DNA of 64,000 nucleotides from Pseudomonas sp. ACM7 (GCF_004136015.1 NZ_CP024866.1:3239650-3303649); one strand, 5' to 3'; counted from the first letter of the stretch, positions 9,222-18,934 are shown. Notes: generated from the letters alone by a model not told the origin. Numbers and translations: made by a program.

Positions 9222-9898
9222 GCGCAGCCTATTTCATCACCGGCACTGACACTGATGTCGGCAAGACCACCATTGCCGCAGGTTTACTGTATGCCGCGCG
9301 GTCGGCCGGTTTAAGCACGGCGGCGGGCAAGCCGGTCGCCTCCGGATGCGATGTGACGCCCAAGGGCTTGCGCAATGCCGATGCGTTGGCGTTGCTGGCG
9401 GAGTGCTCAGTGCCTTTGACTTATGCACAGGTCAACCCTGTGGCGTTCGAACCACCGATCGCACCGCATCTGGCAGCGCGGGAGGCCGGCGTGGCATTAA
9501 CGGTGCAATCACTGTTGACGCCCATGCGGGAAATTCTCGAGATGCAGGCGGATTTCACCTTAATCGAAGGTGCTGGCGGCTGGCGGGTGCCTTTGGCAGG
9601 TCAGGACAATTTGTCGGACCTGGCGATGGCGCTGGATCTGCCGGTGATCCTGGTGGTGGGCGTGCGTCTGGGTTGCATCAACCATGCGCTGCTGACGGCC
9701 GAGGCGATTGCTCAGGACGGTTTGCTGTTGGCGGGGTGGGTGGCCAATATCATCGATCCGAAGACTTCGCGTCTGGAAGAAAACCTTGCGACACTCGCTG
9801 AGCGGATCCCGGCACCGTGTCTGGGGCGTGTGCCGAAACTCAAATTGGTGACGGCTGAAGCGGTGGCGGAGCATCTGCAACTGGATCTACTGGACTGA
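9218..9898 (+). CDS. bioD: Dethiobiotin synthetase
   Basis: A 226-residue ATP-dependent carboxylase that closes the ureido ring of dethiobiotin. The P-loop is GTDTDVGKT at residues 8-16, KPVASG is the substrate loop, and [10 protein letters not shown] the conserved middle block. It is the last bio gene of the cluster. bioA is not in the window. Confidence 0.96.
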   Translation: MSAAYFITGTDTDVGKTTIAAGLLYAARSAGLSTAAGKPVASGCDVTPKGLRNADALALLAECSVPLTYAQVNPVAFEPPIAPHLAAREAGVALTVQSLLTPMREILEMQADFTLIEGAGGWRVPLAGQDNLSDLAMALDLPVILVVGVRLGCINHALLTAEAIAQDGLLLAGWVANIIDPKTSRLEENLATLAERIPAPCLGRVPKLKLVTAEAVAEHLQLDLLD

Positions 9899-10018
9899 GT
9901 TTTCTGGCAGGGGTTTTAACTATGACAAGGCACTGTGCCATTAGTGTTTTTGTCGGGCCTTTTGACGGTGGGTCTGCTTCAATGGCCGCTGTTGATCCTT
10001 TGTAGGACGAGTTCTCCC

Positions 10019-10315
10019 ATGGAAATCTCAGGAAACACCGCTTTTTATGCCGGTCTGAGCACTATTCAGACAGGGCAGAACCGTGTCGATCAGGCCTCTG
10101 GCCAGATCGCCAACACGACGATCGAGCGTTCGGTGACCAGCCAGTCTTCCGAGGCTCAGGTTGATCGTCTGCGCTCGGTAGATCGCAGTCAGCAGTCGGA
10201 CCTGGCCAGCAATATGGTCGAGATGTCCCAGGGCAAATTTCAGGTTGAACTGGGTGTCAAAGTCGCCAAGGCATCCGACGAAGTGCTCGGTACGCTGATT
10301 GATACCTACGCTTGA
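10019..10315 (+). CDS. Small flagellar rod/hook-like protein (PA0505-like)
   Basis: A 98-residue protein beginning MEISGNTAFYAGLSTIQTGQ. An Asn-rich N-terminal helix (QASGQIANTTIE) and a C-terminal helix (FQVELGVKVAKASDEVLGTLIDTYA) resemble the terminal helices of FlgC/FlgE-type axial proteins, without a middle domain. AGGACGA precedes the ATG. It follows bioD as in P. aeruginosa and is closed by a good terminator. Whether it has a flagellar role is unknown; no other flagellar gene is near. Confidence 0.75.
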   Translation: MEISGNTAFYAGLSTIQTGQNRVDQASGQIANTTIERSVTSQSSEAQVDRLRSVDRSQQSDLASNMVEMSQGKFQVELGVKVAKASDEVLGTLIDTYA

Positions 10316-10340
10316 ACCCTCGCTGAACCCGCCCCCTCAA

Positions 10341-10365
10341 CGCCGCGACTATTCGCGGCGTTTTT
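10341..10365 (+). terminator. Intrinsic terminator after the small flagellar-like gene
   Basis: Stem cgccgcg (10341-10347), 6-nt loop, stem cgcggcg (10354-10360), then TTTTT. It ends transcription from the bio side before the acyl-CoA dehydrogenase promoter. Confidence 0.9.
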
Positions 10366-10487
10366 CTGCGTGAATCCTTCTCCCTCAACTAATCTTTCCT
10401 CCACCGCGCATTGCTCAGGCGACGGTGTTGGGCTGCTGTGGATCTGGTATTTGCCTCGGGTGATGACGAACGGCAAAAGATCGGCGC

Positions 10488-10516
10488 TTGACAAGATTTA
10501 GGCGTAAACGTATGTT
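10488..10516 (+). promoter_or_regulatory. Sigma-70 promoter of the first acyl-CoA dehydrogenase
   Basis: A perfect -35 TTGACA (10488-10493) is followed after 17 bp by TATGTT (10511-10516, 4 of 6 matches to TATAAT). The start codon is 76 bp downstream. The spacing is ideal and a PsrA-type operator begins 2 bp after the -10 box. Confidence 0.75.
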
Positions 10517-10517
10517 T

Positions 10518-10531
10518 CAAACAACTGTTTG
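10518..10531. promoter_or_regulatory. PsrA-type operator (CAAAC-N4-GTTTG)
   Basis: CAAAC aact GTTTG fits the published Pseudomonas PsrA consensus (G/C)AAAC-N2-4-GTTT(G/C). PsrA is a TetR-family repressor released by long-chain fatty acids and controls beta-oxidation genes. The site covers the expected transcription start of the promoter just upstream, which fits repression by blocking RNA polymerase. Confidence 0.7.
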
Positions 10532-10592
10532 ACCGCCACAACAAAACAACGCGGTCGTTCATTCCCGGTTACATCAGCAGAGGTTTATCGCT

Positions 10593-12398
10593 ATGCCTGA
10601 CTACAAGGCCCCCTTGCGTGATATTCGCTTCGTTCGTGACGAACTGCTCGGCTACGAAGCGCACTATCAGAGCCTTCCGGCTTGTGCAGACGCAACTCCA
10701 GACATGGTTGACGCCATTCTCGAAGAAGGCGCCAAGTTTTGTGAGCAGGTGCTGGCTCCGCTGAACCGCGTGGGTGACACCGAAGGCTGCACCTGGAGCG
10801 AGTCCGGCGTTAAAACCCCGACGGGCTTCAAAGAAGCCTACAAACAATTCGTCGAAGGCGGCTGGCCAAGCCTGGCTCACGACGTAGAGCACGGCGGCCA
10901 AGGCCTGCCGGAATCTCTGGGTCTGGCTGTCAGCGAAATGGTTGGCGAAGCCAACTGGTCGTGGGGCATGTACCCAGGCCTGTCCCATGGCGCGATGAAC
11001 ACCATTTCCGAGCACGGCACGCCTAAGCAGCAAGAGGCTTACCTGACCAAGCTGGTTTCCGGCGAATGGACCGGCACCATGTGCCTGACCGAACCGCACT
11101 GCGGCACCGACCTGGGCATGCTGCGCACCAAGGCTGAACCTCAGGCCGACGGTTCCTACAAAGTATCCGGCACCAAGATCTTCATCTCGGCCGGTGAACA
11201 CGACATGGCCGACAACATCGTCCACATCGTGCTGGCACGTCTGCCGGATGCACCGGCTGGCACCAAAGGCATTTCGCTGTTCATCGTTCCCAAGTTCATG
11301 CCGAACGAAGACGGTTCGGTCGGCGCACGCAATGCTGTGACCTGTGGTTCCCTGGAACACAAGATGGGCATCCACGGCAACGCCACTTGCGTGATGAACT
11401 TCGACGCGGCCACCGGCTTCCTGATCGGCCCGGCGAACAAAGGCCTGAACTGCATGTTCACCTTTATGAACACCGCCCGTCTGGGTACTGCGCTGCAAGG
11501 TCTGGCTCACGCCGAAATCGGCTTCCAGGGCGGCCTGAAATACGCTCGCGATCGCCTGCAAATGCGCTCCCTGACTGGCCCGAAAGCGCCGGAAAAAGCC
11601 GCTGACCCGATCATCGTTCACCCTGACGTACGTCGCATGCTGTTGACCATGAAGGCCTTCGCCGAAGGCAACCGTGCGATGGTTTACTTCACTGCCAAGC
11701 AAGTCGATATCGTCAAGTACGGCGTGGACGAAGAAGAGAAGAAGAAGGCCGACGCACTGCTGGCGTTCATGACGCCGATCGCCAAAGCCTTCATGACTGA
11801 AGTCGGCTTCGAATCCGCCAACCACGGCGTGCAAATCTACGGCGGCCACGGCTTCATCGCCGAGTGGGGCATGGAGCAGAACGTTCGCGATAGCCGTATT
11901 TCGATGCTGTACGAAGGCACCACCGGTATCCAGGCACTCGATCTGCTGGGCCGTAAAGTGCTGATGACTCAAGGCGAAGCCCTGAAAGGCTTCACCAAGA
12001 TCGTCCACAAGTTCTGCCAGACCAACGAAGGCAACGAAGCGGTCAAAGAGTTCGTCGAGCCATTGGCTGCGCTGAACAAAGAATGGGGCGAGCTGACCAT
12101 GAAGGTCGGTATGGCGGCCATGAAGGATCGCGAAGAAGTCGGCGCGGCGTCGGTGGATTACCTGATGTACTCCGGTTACGCCTGCCTGGCTTACTTCTGG
12201 GCTGACATGGCGCGTCTGGCTGCCGAGAAACTGGCTGCCGGCACCACCGAAGAGGCGTTCTACACCGCCAAGCTGCAGACTGCGCGCTTCTACTTCCAGC
12301 GCATCCTGCCGCGTACTCGCACTCATGTTGTCACCATGCTGTCGGGCGCCAACAACCTGATGGACATGAAAGAAGAGAACTTCGCGCTGGGCTACTAA
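10593..12398 (+). CDS. fadE1: Acyl-CoA dehydrogenase, FadE1-like (601 aa class)
   Basis: A flavoenzyme that introduces the alpha,beta double bond into fatty acyl-CoA. At 601 residues it belongs to the long class with an extra C-terminal domain. Conserved blocks: [17 protein letters not shown] and [15 protein letters not shown] for FAD and substrate contacts, [40 protein letters not shown] with the catalytic Glu of the YEGT motif. It corresponds in order to PA0506 of P. aeruginosa, a long-chain enzyme as far as known. A consensus promoter with a PsrA-type site lies upstream and a terminator follows. The next two paralogues lie 6.6 and 8.6 kb downstream. Confidence 0.9.
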   Translation: MPDYKAPLRDIRFVRDELLGYEAHYQSLPACADATPDMVDAILEEGAKFCEQVLAPLNRVGDTEGCTWSESGVKTPTGFKEAYKQFVEGGWPSLAHDVEHGGQGLPESLGLAVSEMVGEANWSWGMYPGLSHGAMNTISEHGTPKQQEAYLTKLVSGEWTGTMCLTEPHCGTDLGMLRTKAEPQADGSYKVSGTKIFISAGEHDMADNIVHIVLARLPDAPAGTKGISLFIVPKFMPNEDGSVGARNAVTCGSLEHKMGIHGNATCVMNFDAATGFLIGPANKGLNCMFTFMNTARLGTALQGLAHAEIGFQGGLKYARDRLQMRSLTGPKAPEKAADPIIVHPDVRRMLLTMKAFAEGNRAMVYFTAKQVDIVKYGVDEEEKKKADALLAFMTPIAKAFMTEVGFESANHGVQIYGGHGFIAEWGMEQNVRDSRISMLYEGTTGIQALDLLGRKVLMTQGEALKGFTKIVHKFCQTNEGNEAVKEFVEPLAALNKEWGELTMKVGMAAMKDREEVGAASVDYLMYSGYACLAYFWADMARLAAEKLAAGTTEEAFYTAKLQTARFYFQRILPRTRTHVVTMLSGANNLMDMKEENFALGY

Positions 12399-12420
12399 GC
12401 CTTAACGCAGTCCTTCGAAA

Positions 12421-12457
12421 AAAACCGCCGCTCCTTCGGGAACGGCGGTTTTTTTTT
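12421..12457 (+). terminator. Intrinsic terminator after fadE1
   Basis: aaaaccgccg (12421-12430) pairs with cggcggtttt (12443-12452) across a 12-nt loop, followed by more T residues to 12457. The A/T flanks make it potentially bidirectional, and the next gene is convergent, so it may serve both. Confidence 0.9.
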
Positions 12458-12484
12458 GCTCCATCCTGACTCGTCAGACCTTAC

Positions 12485-14236
12485 TCACCATGGGGTTGGG
12501 TCGAGAGGACCGACCCCAGTCGGGGTGCTCACGCCTTCTCCGTTACGCAGGAACGGCAGGTGCCAGAAATCGTTCGGCACGACTGGATCGCCGGGTTTGA
12601 CGCCTTCCGGAAAGATGAACTCAAACACTGGCGCCACATACTGTCCCGCTATCAGACCATTGGCCACGGTTAGCCTGCTGGCGTTTTGAATGCAACTGTC
12701 CACGGCGGTCTGGGAAGCGGTCATCTGTGGAACGCAAAGTGAGCGCGCAACAACACGCAACGTACGCGTCGGCTGGCTGAGAAGCCCAGTCGGTGCCTTG
12801 GTCGCGCGAACCCTCGCACGTTGTGGCTGAGGACCAGTGTTCTGGGTTGTGATGCCACCCGAGACACCAAGACAACTCGTTGCAAGGGACTGTGCAGGGT
12901 TGCATTCGCCCGTCATCTCATAGGGTGTAACCCAGCGATTGGTTTGTACGCCCGTCGAAGGATTGACATCTATCAAATAAATGTCGACCGGTGTCTTGAC
13001 GTCGGTTGTCGATGCTTCAAGGAAAATCCGGTTTTGCGTCTCCTGCGCTACACCGTTGATGGCCGTTGCCGCCGGGTCGGCGGTGCCGATGCCAAATTCC
13101 CCGATAGCCAGGTAGCTGGGCTGCGACCCCGGCTGGGTGTATATCCCGATGTTTGCCTCAATCGTGTGTGCAGAGATGTAGTCCGGGGTGCCCGCTGTTG
13201 TCGATTTGAACAGTGTGCCAGCGTAGCTGATGAAGTCGCCGACTTCGAACGGTGCCTGTTGCGTCGGGTCGGGGTCCGCTGCCGTGCGTGCAGCATCGCT
13301 GAATCTCTTCATGACGAACTGGCTGCAATAGACCTGACCCAGAGCCGGAGGGGAAAGCTCTCCGCTGGCCGGAGGTGTTACGCCGGCCTGGTTGAAGTTC
13401 CGGCAGTTGTTGGTGGTGGTTGGGGTCACCACTTTTGGCCGGTTTTTCTGTGGGCAGAGTGCATCGTCCCCGGATACCGTGCGTGGCACGCACATCGGGT
13501 AGCCGGTGGCGGCGTGAATAGTTGGGTTGGCGTCATCAACGGAGAAGCGAGGGTCGGGGCTTTGGGGGCGGCCAAAGCGTCCGCTTGGATCATTGATCTG
13601 AATGATCGTCGGTTGCAGGGCATTACCGCTGTCCACTTCGATGTTGCCGTTGGTGTAGTCGATCCGGGTGATGTAGCCGCTACCAGCATTGGCGGATTGC
13701 TGGGATACAAAGATCAGCCCGGCAATTTGCTTGTTGGAGACGGTATTGCCAACCACGTGGATCTCGAACGAGGGATATGAAGTCGGTCCTTTATTGAGCG
13801 CCAGTGTCCCGCCCCTGACAAAATCAGCCCAGGTCAGGGTATTGGCCGGCATCTGGAGAACCGTATTACAAGGGACTGTAATCGTCATGCCGTTCAGTTG
13901 GACTGTCCCCCCAAAGCGACTGGGGTCACTGGTGTTCGGGCAGCTTGCATTAGTAGGGTCCAGGACCATGTTCTGGATAAAGCCTGTCACGTCGAAGCCA
14001 TGAATCGCATCCGGGTTCGTGAATACCGGATTGGGCAGGGTGGGTGTCGTGAATGGCGAGGGTGCGCCCTTGACGGGCTTGGCAGTCCCGCCTTGGGCAA
14101 ATGCATGACCCGCCACTCCAACTGCCAGTGCGCAGGCGACGGCACCGGCAAGCAGTGCGTGGCGACTGAAGACGCCGTTGAATCGCTTGAGGAGTGGCGG
14201 TGTGGCGAGCGTTTTCGCGTGTACGGATAAGCTCAT
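12485..14236 (-). CDS. Large exported protein of unknown function, paired with a di-haem peroxidase
   Basis: A 583-residue protein I cannot assign to a family. The N-terminus (MSLSVHAKTLATPPLLKRFNGVFSRHALLAGAVACALAVGVAGHAFAQGG) is a long signal peptide with a likely AFA-Q cleavage site near residue 48. The mature part is rich in Pro, Thr, Asn and Gly and holds scattered Cys (MCVPRTVSGDDALCPQ, SCPNTSD, AQSLATSCLGVSGG), suggesting a beta-rich periplasmic or secreted fold. TGGAG lies 6 to 7 nt before the ATG at 14236. It is convergent with fadE1 and divergent, across 1.1 kb, from a 708-residue two-haem cytochrome. It could be a substrate, partner or co-regulated protein of that cytochrome; this is inference from position only. 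Confidence 0.75.
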   Translation of the reverse strand: MSLSVHAKTLATPPLLKRFNGVFSRHALLAGAVACALAVGVAGHAFAQGGTAKPVKGAPSPFTTPTLPNPVFTNPDAIHGFDVTGFIQNMVLDPTNASCPNTSDPSRFGGTVQLNGMTITVPCNTVLQMPANTLTWADFVRGGTLALNKGPTSYPSFEIHVVGNTVSNKQIAGLIFVSQQSANAGSGYITRIDYTNGNIEVDSGNALQPTIIQINDPSGRFGRPQSPDPRFSVDDANPTIHAATGYPMCVPRTVSGDDALCPQKNRPKVVTPTTTNNCRNFNQAGVTPPASGELSPPALGQVYCSQFVMKRFSDAARTAADPDPTQQAPFEVGDFISYAGTLFKSTTAGTPDYISAHTIEANIGIYTQPGSQPSYLAIGEFGIGTADPAATAINGVAQETQNRIFLEASTTDVKTPVDIYLIDVNPSTGVQTNRWVTPYEMTGECNPAQSLATSCLGVSGGITTQNTGPQPQRARVRATKAPTGLLSQPTRTLRVVARSLCVPQMTASQTAVDSCIQNASRLTVANGLIAGQYVAPVFEFIFPEGVKPGDPVVPNDFWHLPFLRNGEGVSTPTGVGPLDPTPW

Positions 14237-15361
14237 GGTTTTCTCCAAAATCTTGCAGGACCAGTTGCCGGCCAATCGACTCTCATACCTGCTGATGCGC
14301 TGAATCCCGCGCAAAAGAGACGCAAAGGCGTGAGCGTCGAATTGGGGCTCGATCCGGAGGGAAAAGTGGCTGTGACGTTGTACGGTCGGTACAGGATCGA
14401 CACTCACCCTTCAGATGCTTTCAACCTGCGTTGTGTTGGCCGGTTCTGGACACAATCGCGAGAGACATTTCCCTGAGCCTGAAACGTCCAAAGCAGTTGT
14501 CGTGCCGGATTGGCACAGTCAGTCGCTAGCCCGCAGAAATGTGGGCTTCGCTGTCGTTGATGGCGCCGAACTCAACTCTGGCGAGTTCATATGCACCAAT
14601 GTAGGGGGGGATATATCCCCAAATTTTTGAGTTTGGCGAAAAGTTGAAGGCAGGGTAGTTGCCTAGTGTGCCACGACCTCAATAACGGCATGCGCAATAC
14701 GGATCTTCAATTGTTAGAGAAGTGAAGGAGGGCCGGCGTGCGTCGAGGTTGTTAACCATTATTTTTGTCGCGCAGATATTAACTAAAGGCAAAGCTTGTG
14801 CAGGTGCGAGCTGCACACGAATTTAGTTTTTGCAATTAATGAGAGGTCCTCAAGCTATCTATTCGGATTTATCAAGCGGCATTTAAAATACCTGCTGCCA
14901 CTGTATGTCATGAACTAGCAATTACTCTGCCAGCCTTTTTATTGCCTATGTAAAAGATAATGAATCCCTTTAAATACAGGCGTGTGGTGGTTTTTTTATG
15001 AGCGGTGTGCAGACCTTGTTGGGGAATGACACCCAGTAGTGGGGGGAAGTGCACCGAAGTTGAGGATTGCGTGTAGTTGCTACTGCTCATGTCTGAGCAC
15101 GATAAAAAATATTGTATTTTGGCTGTTGAAATTTTTTGTTACAGCTAGAGTTGAGTTAAGCGCCCCCCACAGCGCGACAAAATAGCGTTTGATAAAGCCT
15201 GAGCCAAGAGAGTACTTTGCCAGTTCGGCTTCGCCGCGTCGTACCCAACTTCGAGTTGGTGTAATGGCTCGTGCGAGCAGCACGATTCATGGCCGTTAGT
15301 TCATCTCGTAACAGGAAAATTCCGGAGCCCGGCTACTCCGTACTGAATCGAGAATGTCATC
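14237..15361. other. Long divergent intergenic region, AT-rich in its second half
   Basis: No convincing gene was found in these 1.1 kb. The stretch from about 14640 to 15270 is visibly richer in A and T than its surroundings. A 14-bp perfect palindrome, ggggatatatcccc, lies at 14607-14620 and is followed by aaattttt, so it could be an operator or a weak terminator. The region must hold the promoters of both the exported protein and the cytochrome. Confidence 0.6.
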
Positions 15362-17488
15362 ATGGTAAAACCCTTGAGCATCCTTCGTACTTCCCGCTTG
15401 GCCTGCGTGATCGCAGTCAGTGTGGCTTGCAACAGCGCTTTTGCCGCTACCGCGCCAGAGATTGTCGCGCCCGCGCCGGATGTGCCCAGCCTGCAGTCGC
15501 TGCATGGGATGACACCGCCTGACCCCTCGGGAACAGAGGGCGGGCGCAAAGTCGACCTGATGTCCGACTATGTGCTCAATCGCTCGGCGGCGATTCTATT
15601 GGGCAAGGCGCTTTTCTGGGACATGGAGATCGGTAGCGATGGCTCGACGGCGTGTGCGTCTTGCCACTTTCACGCAGGGGTCGATCACCGGATCACCAAC
15701 CAGATCAACCCGGGCCAGGCTAGCACCCATGCAAACGTTGCGTCGATCTTCAACAAGCCGTTCGTAGCCGCCGATATTCCAGGCGACATCTCTTCCTACG
15801 CGACCCTGTCCGCAGGCAAGGGCGGGCCGAACTACACGCTCAAGAAAACCGACTTCCCGACCCATGTGCTGGCCGATCCGCTGGATCGCAATTCGCCGAT
15901 TGTCTACTCGACCGACGATGTGATTGGCTCGCAAGGGGTGTTCGACGCCAACTTTGTCAAACCCAGACAAGCGCGTTTCGACAAGTGCATTCAGCAACCG
16001 GACGGTATCTTCCAGGTGGGTGGCATCAACGTGCGGCGCAGCACGGGACGCAATGCTCCGACGGTGATCAACGCCGCGTTTAACGTTCGCAACTTCTGGG
16101 ACGGTCGGGCCAATAACGTGTTCAACGGCTTCTCGCCGTTCGGTAATCGCGACCCTGACGCCGGGATTTTTGTCACCAGCGACCGCAGCGGGGTGGCGAC
16201 CAAGGTTCGGTTGGCGCTCAACGATTCGTCTGCCGCCTCGCAGGCTGTGGGCCCACCCGGCAGCCCGGTTGAAATGTCCTGCGGCGGTCGCACCTTCGCG
16301 GACATTGGACGGCGCATGCTCGATACGCTGATGCTTAAACAGCAGAGGATCTCATCCACCGATTCGGTGCTCGGCCCCGTTTCCGGTGCCCGCCGGCCCA
16401 CCTACAGGGAATTGATCAAGGCGGCTTTTTATCCTCGACTTTGGAACGCCACCAAGCAGGTTTCACTCGGCGACGCTCCTTATACCCAGATGGAAGCCAA
16501 CTTCCCGCTGTTCTTCGGGCTGGCGATTCAGATGTACGAAGCCACCCTGATTTCCGACCAGGCACCGCTGGATGCCTACCTGCAGGGTAATCAACAGGCA
16601 ATGAATGCCCAGCAAGTCCAGGGGATGAATCTGTTCCTTGGCAAAGGCAAGTGCATCAGTTGTCACGGCGGCGCGGAACTGACCAACGCCGCCAGCCGGT
16701 TGCTGTTCCATCCCCGTGAGCGGATCGAACGTATGGTGATGGCTGACAACCTGATCGCGCTGTACGACAACGGCTTCTACAACACCGGTGTGCGCCCGAC
16801 GTCAGAGGACCTGGCACTCGGCGGATCGGACGCGTGGGGCAACCCGCTGTCGTTCACTCGTGAATACAACACCCAACTGCAGGGCAAGAGTGTGCCGGAT
16901 CCGCTGGACGTTGATGTCTGCACCTTTGAAGCGCTGCTGAGTGCGGGAATCCCCTGCGACCCGACGCTCAAGCCCAATGTGGGCTTCCACGATGCGGTTG
17001 ATGGTGCATTCAAAACCCCGACGTTGCGCAATATCGCGTTGACCGGGCCTTATTTCCACAATGGCAGCCGCGCGACGCTCAAGCAGGTCATGGAGTTCTA
17101 CAACCGAGGCGGCGACCGGCGTGGCTCGGAGGCGAACAACACCAGCGGCTTCGATCATCCGAGTGTGAACCAGCACAACACCTCCAACCTTGATCCGGAC
17201 ATGACCGCGCTGAACCTGACTCCCGATGAAGTGGATGCGCTGGTCAAGTTCATGGAGGTCGGGTTGACCGATCCGCGAGTCGCCTGGGAGCGGGCGCCAT
17301 TCGATCATCCATCGCTGGTCATTCCACAAGGCGAGGTGGGTGACGAAAACTCCGTGACGATACGGCCAGTCAGTCCGAAGATAACCACCCGACAGGCGAT
17401 GGATGAGCTAATAAAGCTCAAACCCGTAGGTGCAGAAGGTCGCAAAGTTGAAGAGGGGCCATTGCAGCCGTTCTACAACGACCTTTGA
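15362..17488 (+). CDS. Large di-haem cytochrome c peroxidase/MauG-family protein
   Basis: A 708-residue exported cytochrome. The signal peptide (residues 1-29, ending NSAFA-A) is followed by two CXXCH haem sites: C98-A-S-C101-H102 and C431-I-S-C434-H435. FKTPTLRNIALTGPYFHNGSRATLKQVMEFYNRGG is the C-terminal signature of the cytochrome c peroxidase/MauG superfamily. Typical CCP or MauG proteins are about half this length; the size is nearer RoxA-type rubber oxygenases, so peroxidase, oxygenase and protein-modifying roles all remain possible. The Shine-Dalgarno is weak (GAGAA). The divergent exported protein may be its partner. It and the next two genes interrupt a fadE order that is contiguous in P. 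aeruginosa. Confidence 0.8.
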   Translation: MVKPLSILRTSRLACVIAVSVACNSAFAATAPEIVAPAPDVPSLQSLHGMTPPDPSGTEGGRKVDLMSDYVLNRSAAILLGKALFWDMEIGSDGSTACASCHFHAGVDHRITNQINPGQASTHANVASIFNKPFVAADIPGDISSYATLSAGKGGPNYTLKKTDFPTHVLADPLDRNSPIVYSTDDVIGSQGVFDANFVKPRQARFDKCIQQPDGIFQVGGINVRRSTGRNAPTVINAAFNVRNFWDGRANNVFNGFSPFGNRDPDAGIFVTSDRSGVATKVRLALNDSSAASQAVGPPGSPVEMSCGGRTFADIGRRMLDTLMLKQQRISSTDSVLGPVSGARRPTYRELIKAAFYPRLWNATKQVSLGDAPYTQMEANFPLFFGLAIQMYEATLISDQAPLDAYLQGNQQAMNAQQVQGMNLFLGKGKCISCHGGAELTNAASRLLFHPRERIERMVMADNLIALYDNGFYNTGVRPTSEDLALGGSDAWGNPLSFTREYNTQLQGKSVPDPLDVDVCTFEALLSAGIPCDPTLKPNVGFHDAVDGAFKTPTLRNIALTGPYFHNGSRATLKQVMEFYNRGGDRRGSEANNTSGFDHPSVNQHNTSNLDPDMTALNLTPDEVDALVKFMEVGLTDPRVAWERAPFDHPSLVIPQGEVGDENSVTIRPVSPKITTRQAMDELIKLKPVGAEGRKVEEGPLQPFYNDL

Positions 17489-17506
17489 TGGGATGACTCT
17501 ACCTGC

Positions 17507-17537
17507 GTTACTGGCCGCTCTGCTTGTGGCCAGTAAC
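17507..17537 (+). terminator. Hairpin after the di-haem cytochrome
   Basis: gttactggccgc (17507-17518) pairs with gtggccagtaac (17526-17537) with one G-T pair and a 7-nt loop. No T-run follows directly, so it may act as a 3-prime stabilising stem or a weak terminator. Confidence 0.55.
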
Positions 17538-17644
17538 GCACCTTCTAAAAAAGCTTGGCAAATCACTCAGTAAGTCAACGGTTCTGCCGTTACAGTAGGT
17601 GGGCACAATGCCATCTATTGATATGACGGGTCGGAGCTTTACCC

Positions 17645-18934
17645 TTGCCGCGTTCTTCCGCTGTACGTTTCAGTCATTTCCTGCCGTCATTACTGCTATT
17701 GCTTGCGGGGCTTGCAGCTGCCTACGTCAAGGATCTCAACGTCTTCTTCACCTCGTTGTTCAACGTACTGCCAACCCTGGTGTTGTTGCTCGGCGGTGCT
17801 TACTGCTCGGTTTACCGACGTCAGCGTGAGCTGTTTCTGATGGTCACGGTGTACATCGCCTACTTCCTGCTCGACACCCAGACCGACTATTACCGCGACA
17901 ACGGCAAAGTCCGTGAAGACGCGGCGGTGGTTTTTCATCTGTGTTGTCTGTTGCTGCCACTGATGTTCGGCGTGTTCGCTGCCTGGCAGGAACGCACTCA
18001 CCTGTTTCAGGACATGGTGGCGCGCTTCGCAGTCTTGCTGGCCGTTGGCAGTGTGGCGTTGGGGGTGGAGCAAAGTTACCCGCAGGCACTGTTGATGTGG
18101 CTGTCAGAAATCCGCTGGCCGGCGCTGCATGGCGCGTGGATGAGCCTGATCCAGCTGTCGTATCCGGTGTTCATCGCTTCGTTCTTGCTGCTGAGCTGGC
18201 AATACTGGCGTAACCCCAGACCCTTGCACGCAGCCCAACTGGTGGGTTTGCTCGGGTTGTTCTGGGCACTGCCGAAAACTTTCATCCTGCCGTTCACCCT
18301 GAACATCATGTGCAGTCAGGTGATGTTGATGATTGCCGCAGCGGTCGCCCATGAGGCCTACCAAATGGCCTTCCGTGATGAACTCACCGGGCTGCCGGGC
18401 CGCCGCGCCTTGAACGAGCGGATGCAACGGTTGGGGCGCAATTACGTGCTGGCGATGAGCGACGTCGATCACTTCAAGAAATTCAATGACACCCACGGTC
18501 ACGATGTCGGCGACCAGGTGCTGCGACTGGTCGCCAGTAAGCTGTCGAAAATCGGTGGTGGCGGTAGGGCGTATCGCTACGGTGGTGAAGAATTCGCCCT
18601 GGTGTTCGCAGGCAAGACCCTCGAAGAGTGCATGCCGCACCTGGAAGTCATCCGCGAGTCCATCGCCACTTACAACATTCAGCTGCGCAATCAAGACAGC
18701 CGTCCTCAGGACGACCAGCAAGGTCGTCAACGTCGCGCAGGCTCGGGCGTCTCAAGTGTGTCGGTCACCGTCAGCATCGGCGTGGCCGAACGCCTGGAGC
18801 AGCGCACCCCCGAAAAAGTGCTCAAGTCCGCGGACGAGGCGCTCTACAGTGCCAAAGGTGCCGGTCGAAACTGTGTGGTGGCATTCGGTCAGACCCGTCG
18901 TGGTGCGGTGCGCATGGACGCCGCTACTGATTGA
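17645..18934 (+). CDS. Membrane-bound diguanylate cyclase (GGDEF domain)
   Basis: A 429-residue protein with about six or seven hydrophobic helices in the first 240 residues, then a GGDEF domain with active-site GGEEF at 313-317 (RAYRYGGEEFALVF). It would make cyclic di-GMP from two GTP. The residues before the motif (KIGGGGRAY) lack the RxxD inhibitory site, so product inhibition through that site is not expected. A polar insertion (SRPQDDQQGRQRRAG) lies near residue 355. The start is a TTG at 17645: GGAG lies 8 nt upstream, and the nearby ATGs are in another frame. Its sensed signal is unknown; the neighbour is the di-haem cytochrome. Confidence 0.88.
   Translation: MPRSSAVRFSHFLPSLLLLLAGLAAAYVKDLNVFFTSLFNVLPTLVLLLGGAYCSVYRRQRELFLMVTVYIAYFLLDTQTDYYRDNGKVREDAAVVFHLCCLLLPLMFGVFAAWQERTHLFQDMVARFAVLLAVGSVALGVEQSYPQALLMWLSEIRWPALHGAWMSLIQLSYPVFIASFLLLSWQYWRNPRPLHAAQLVGLLGLFWALPKTFILPFTLNIMCSQVMLMIAAAVAHEAYQMAFRDELTGLPGRRALNERMQRLGRNYVLAMSDVDHFKKFNDTHGHDVGDQVLRLVASKLSKIGGGGRAYRYGGEEFALVFAGKTLEECMPHLEVIRESIATYNIQLRNQDSRPQDDQQGRQRRAGSGVSSVSVTVSIGVAERLEQRTPEKVLKSADEALYSAKGAGRNCVVAFGQTRRGAVRMDAATD

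Noticed and set aside
10569..12326. Minus-strand open frame over fadE1 (similar ones over the other two paralogues)
   Set aside because: Antisense of conserved acyl-CoA dehydrogenases. Its recurrence in all three follows from the paralogy of the sense strand.
14415..14630. Plus-strand 71-codon open frame in the divergent region
   Set aside because: No ribosome-binding site or recognisable feature, and it spans the ggggatatatcccc palindrome.
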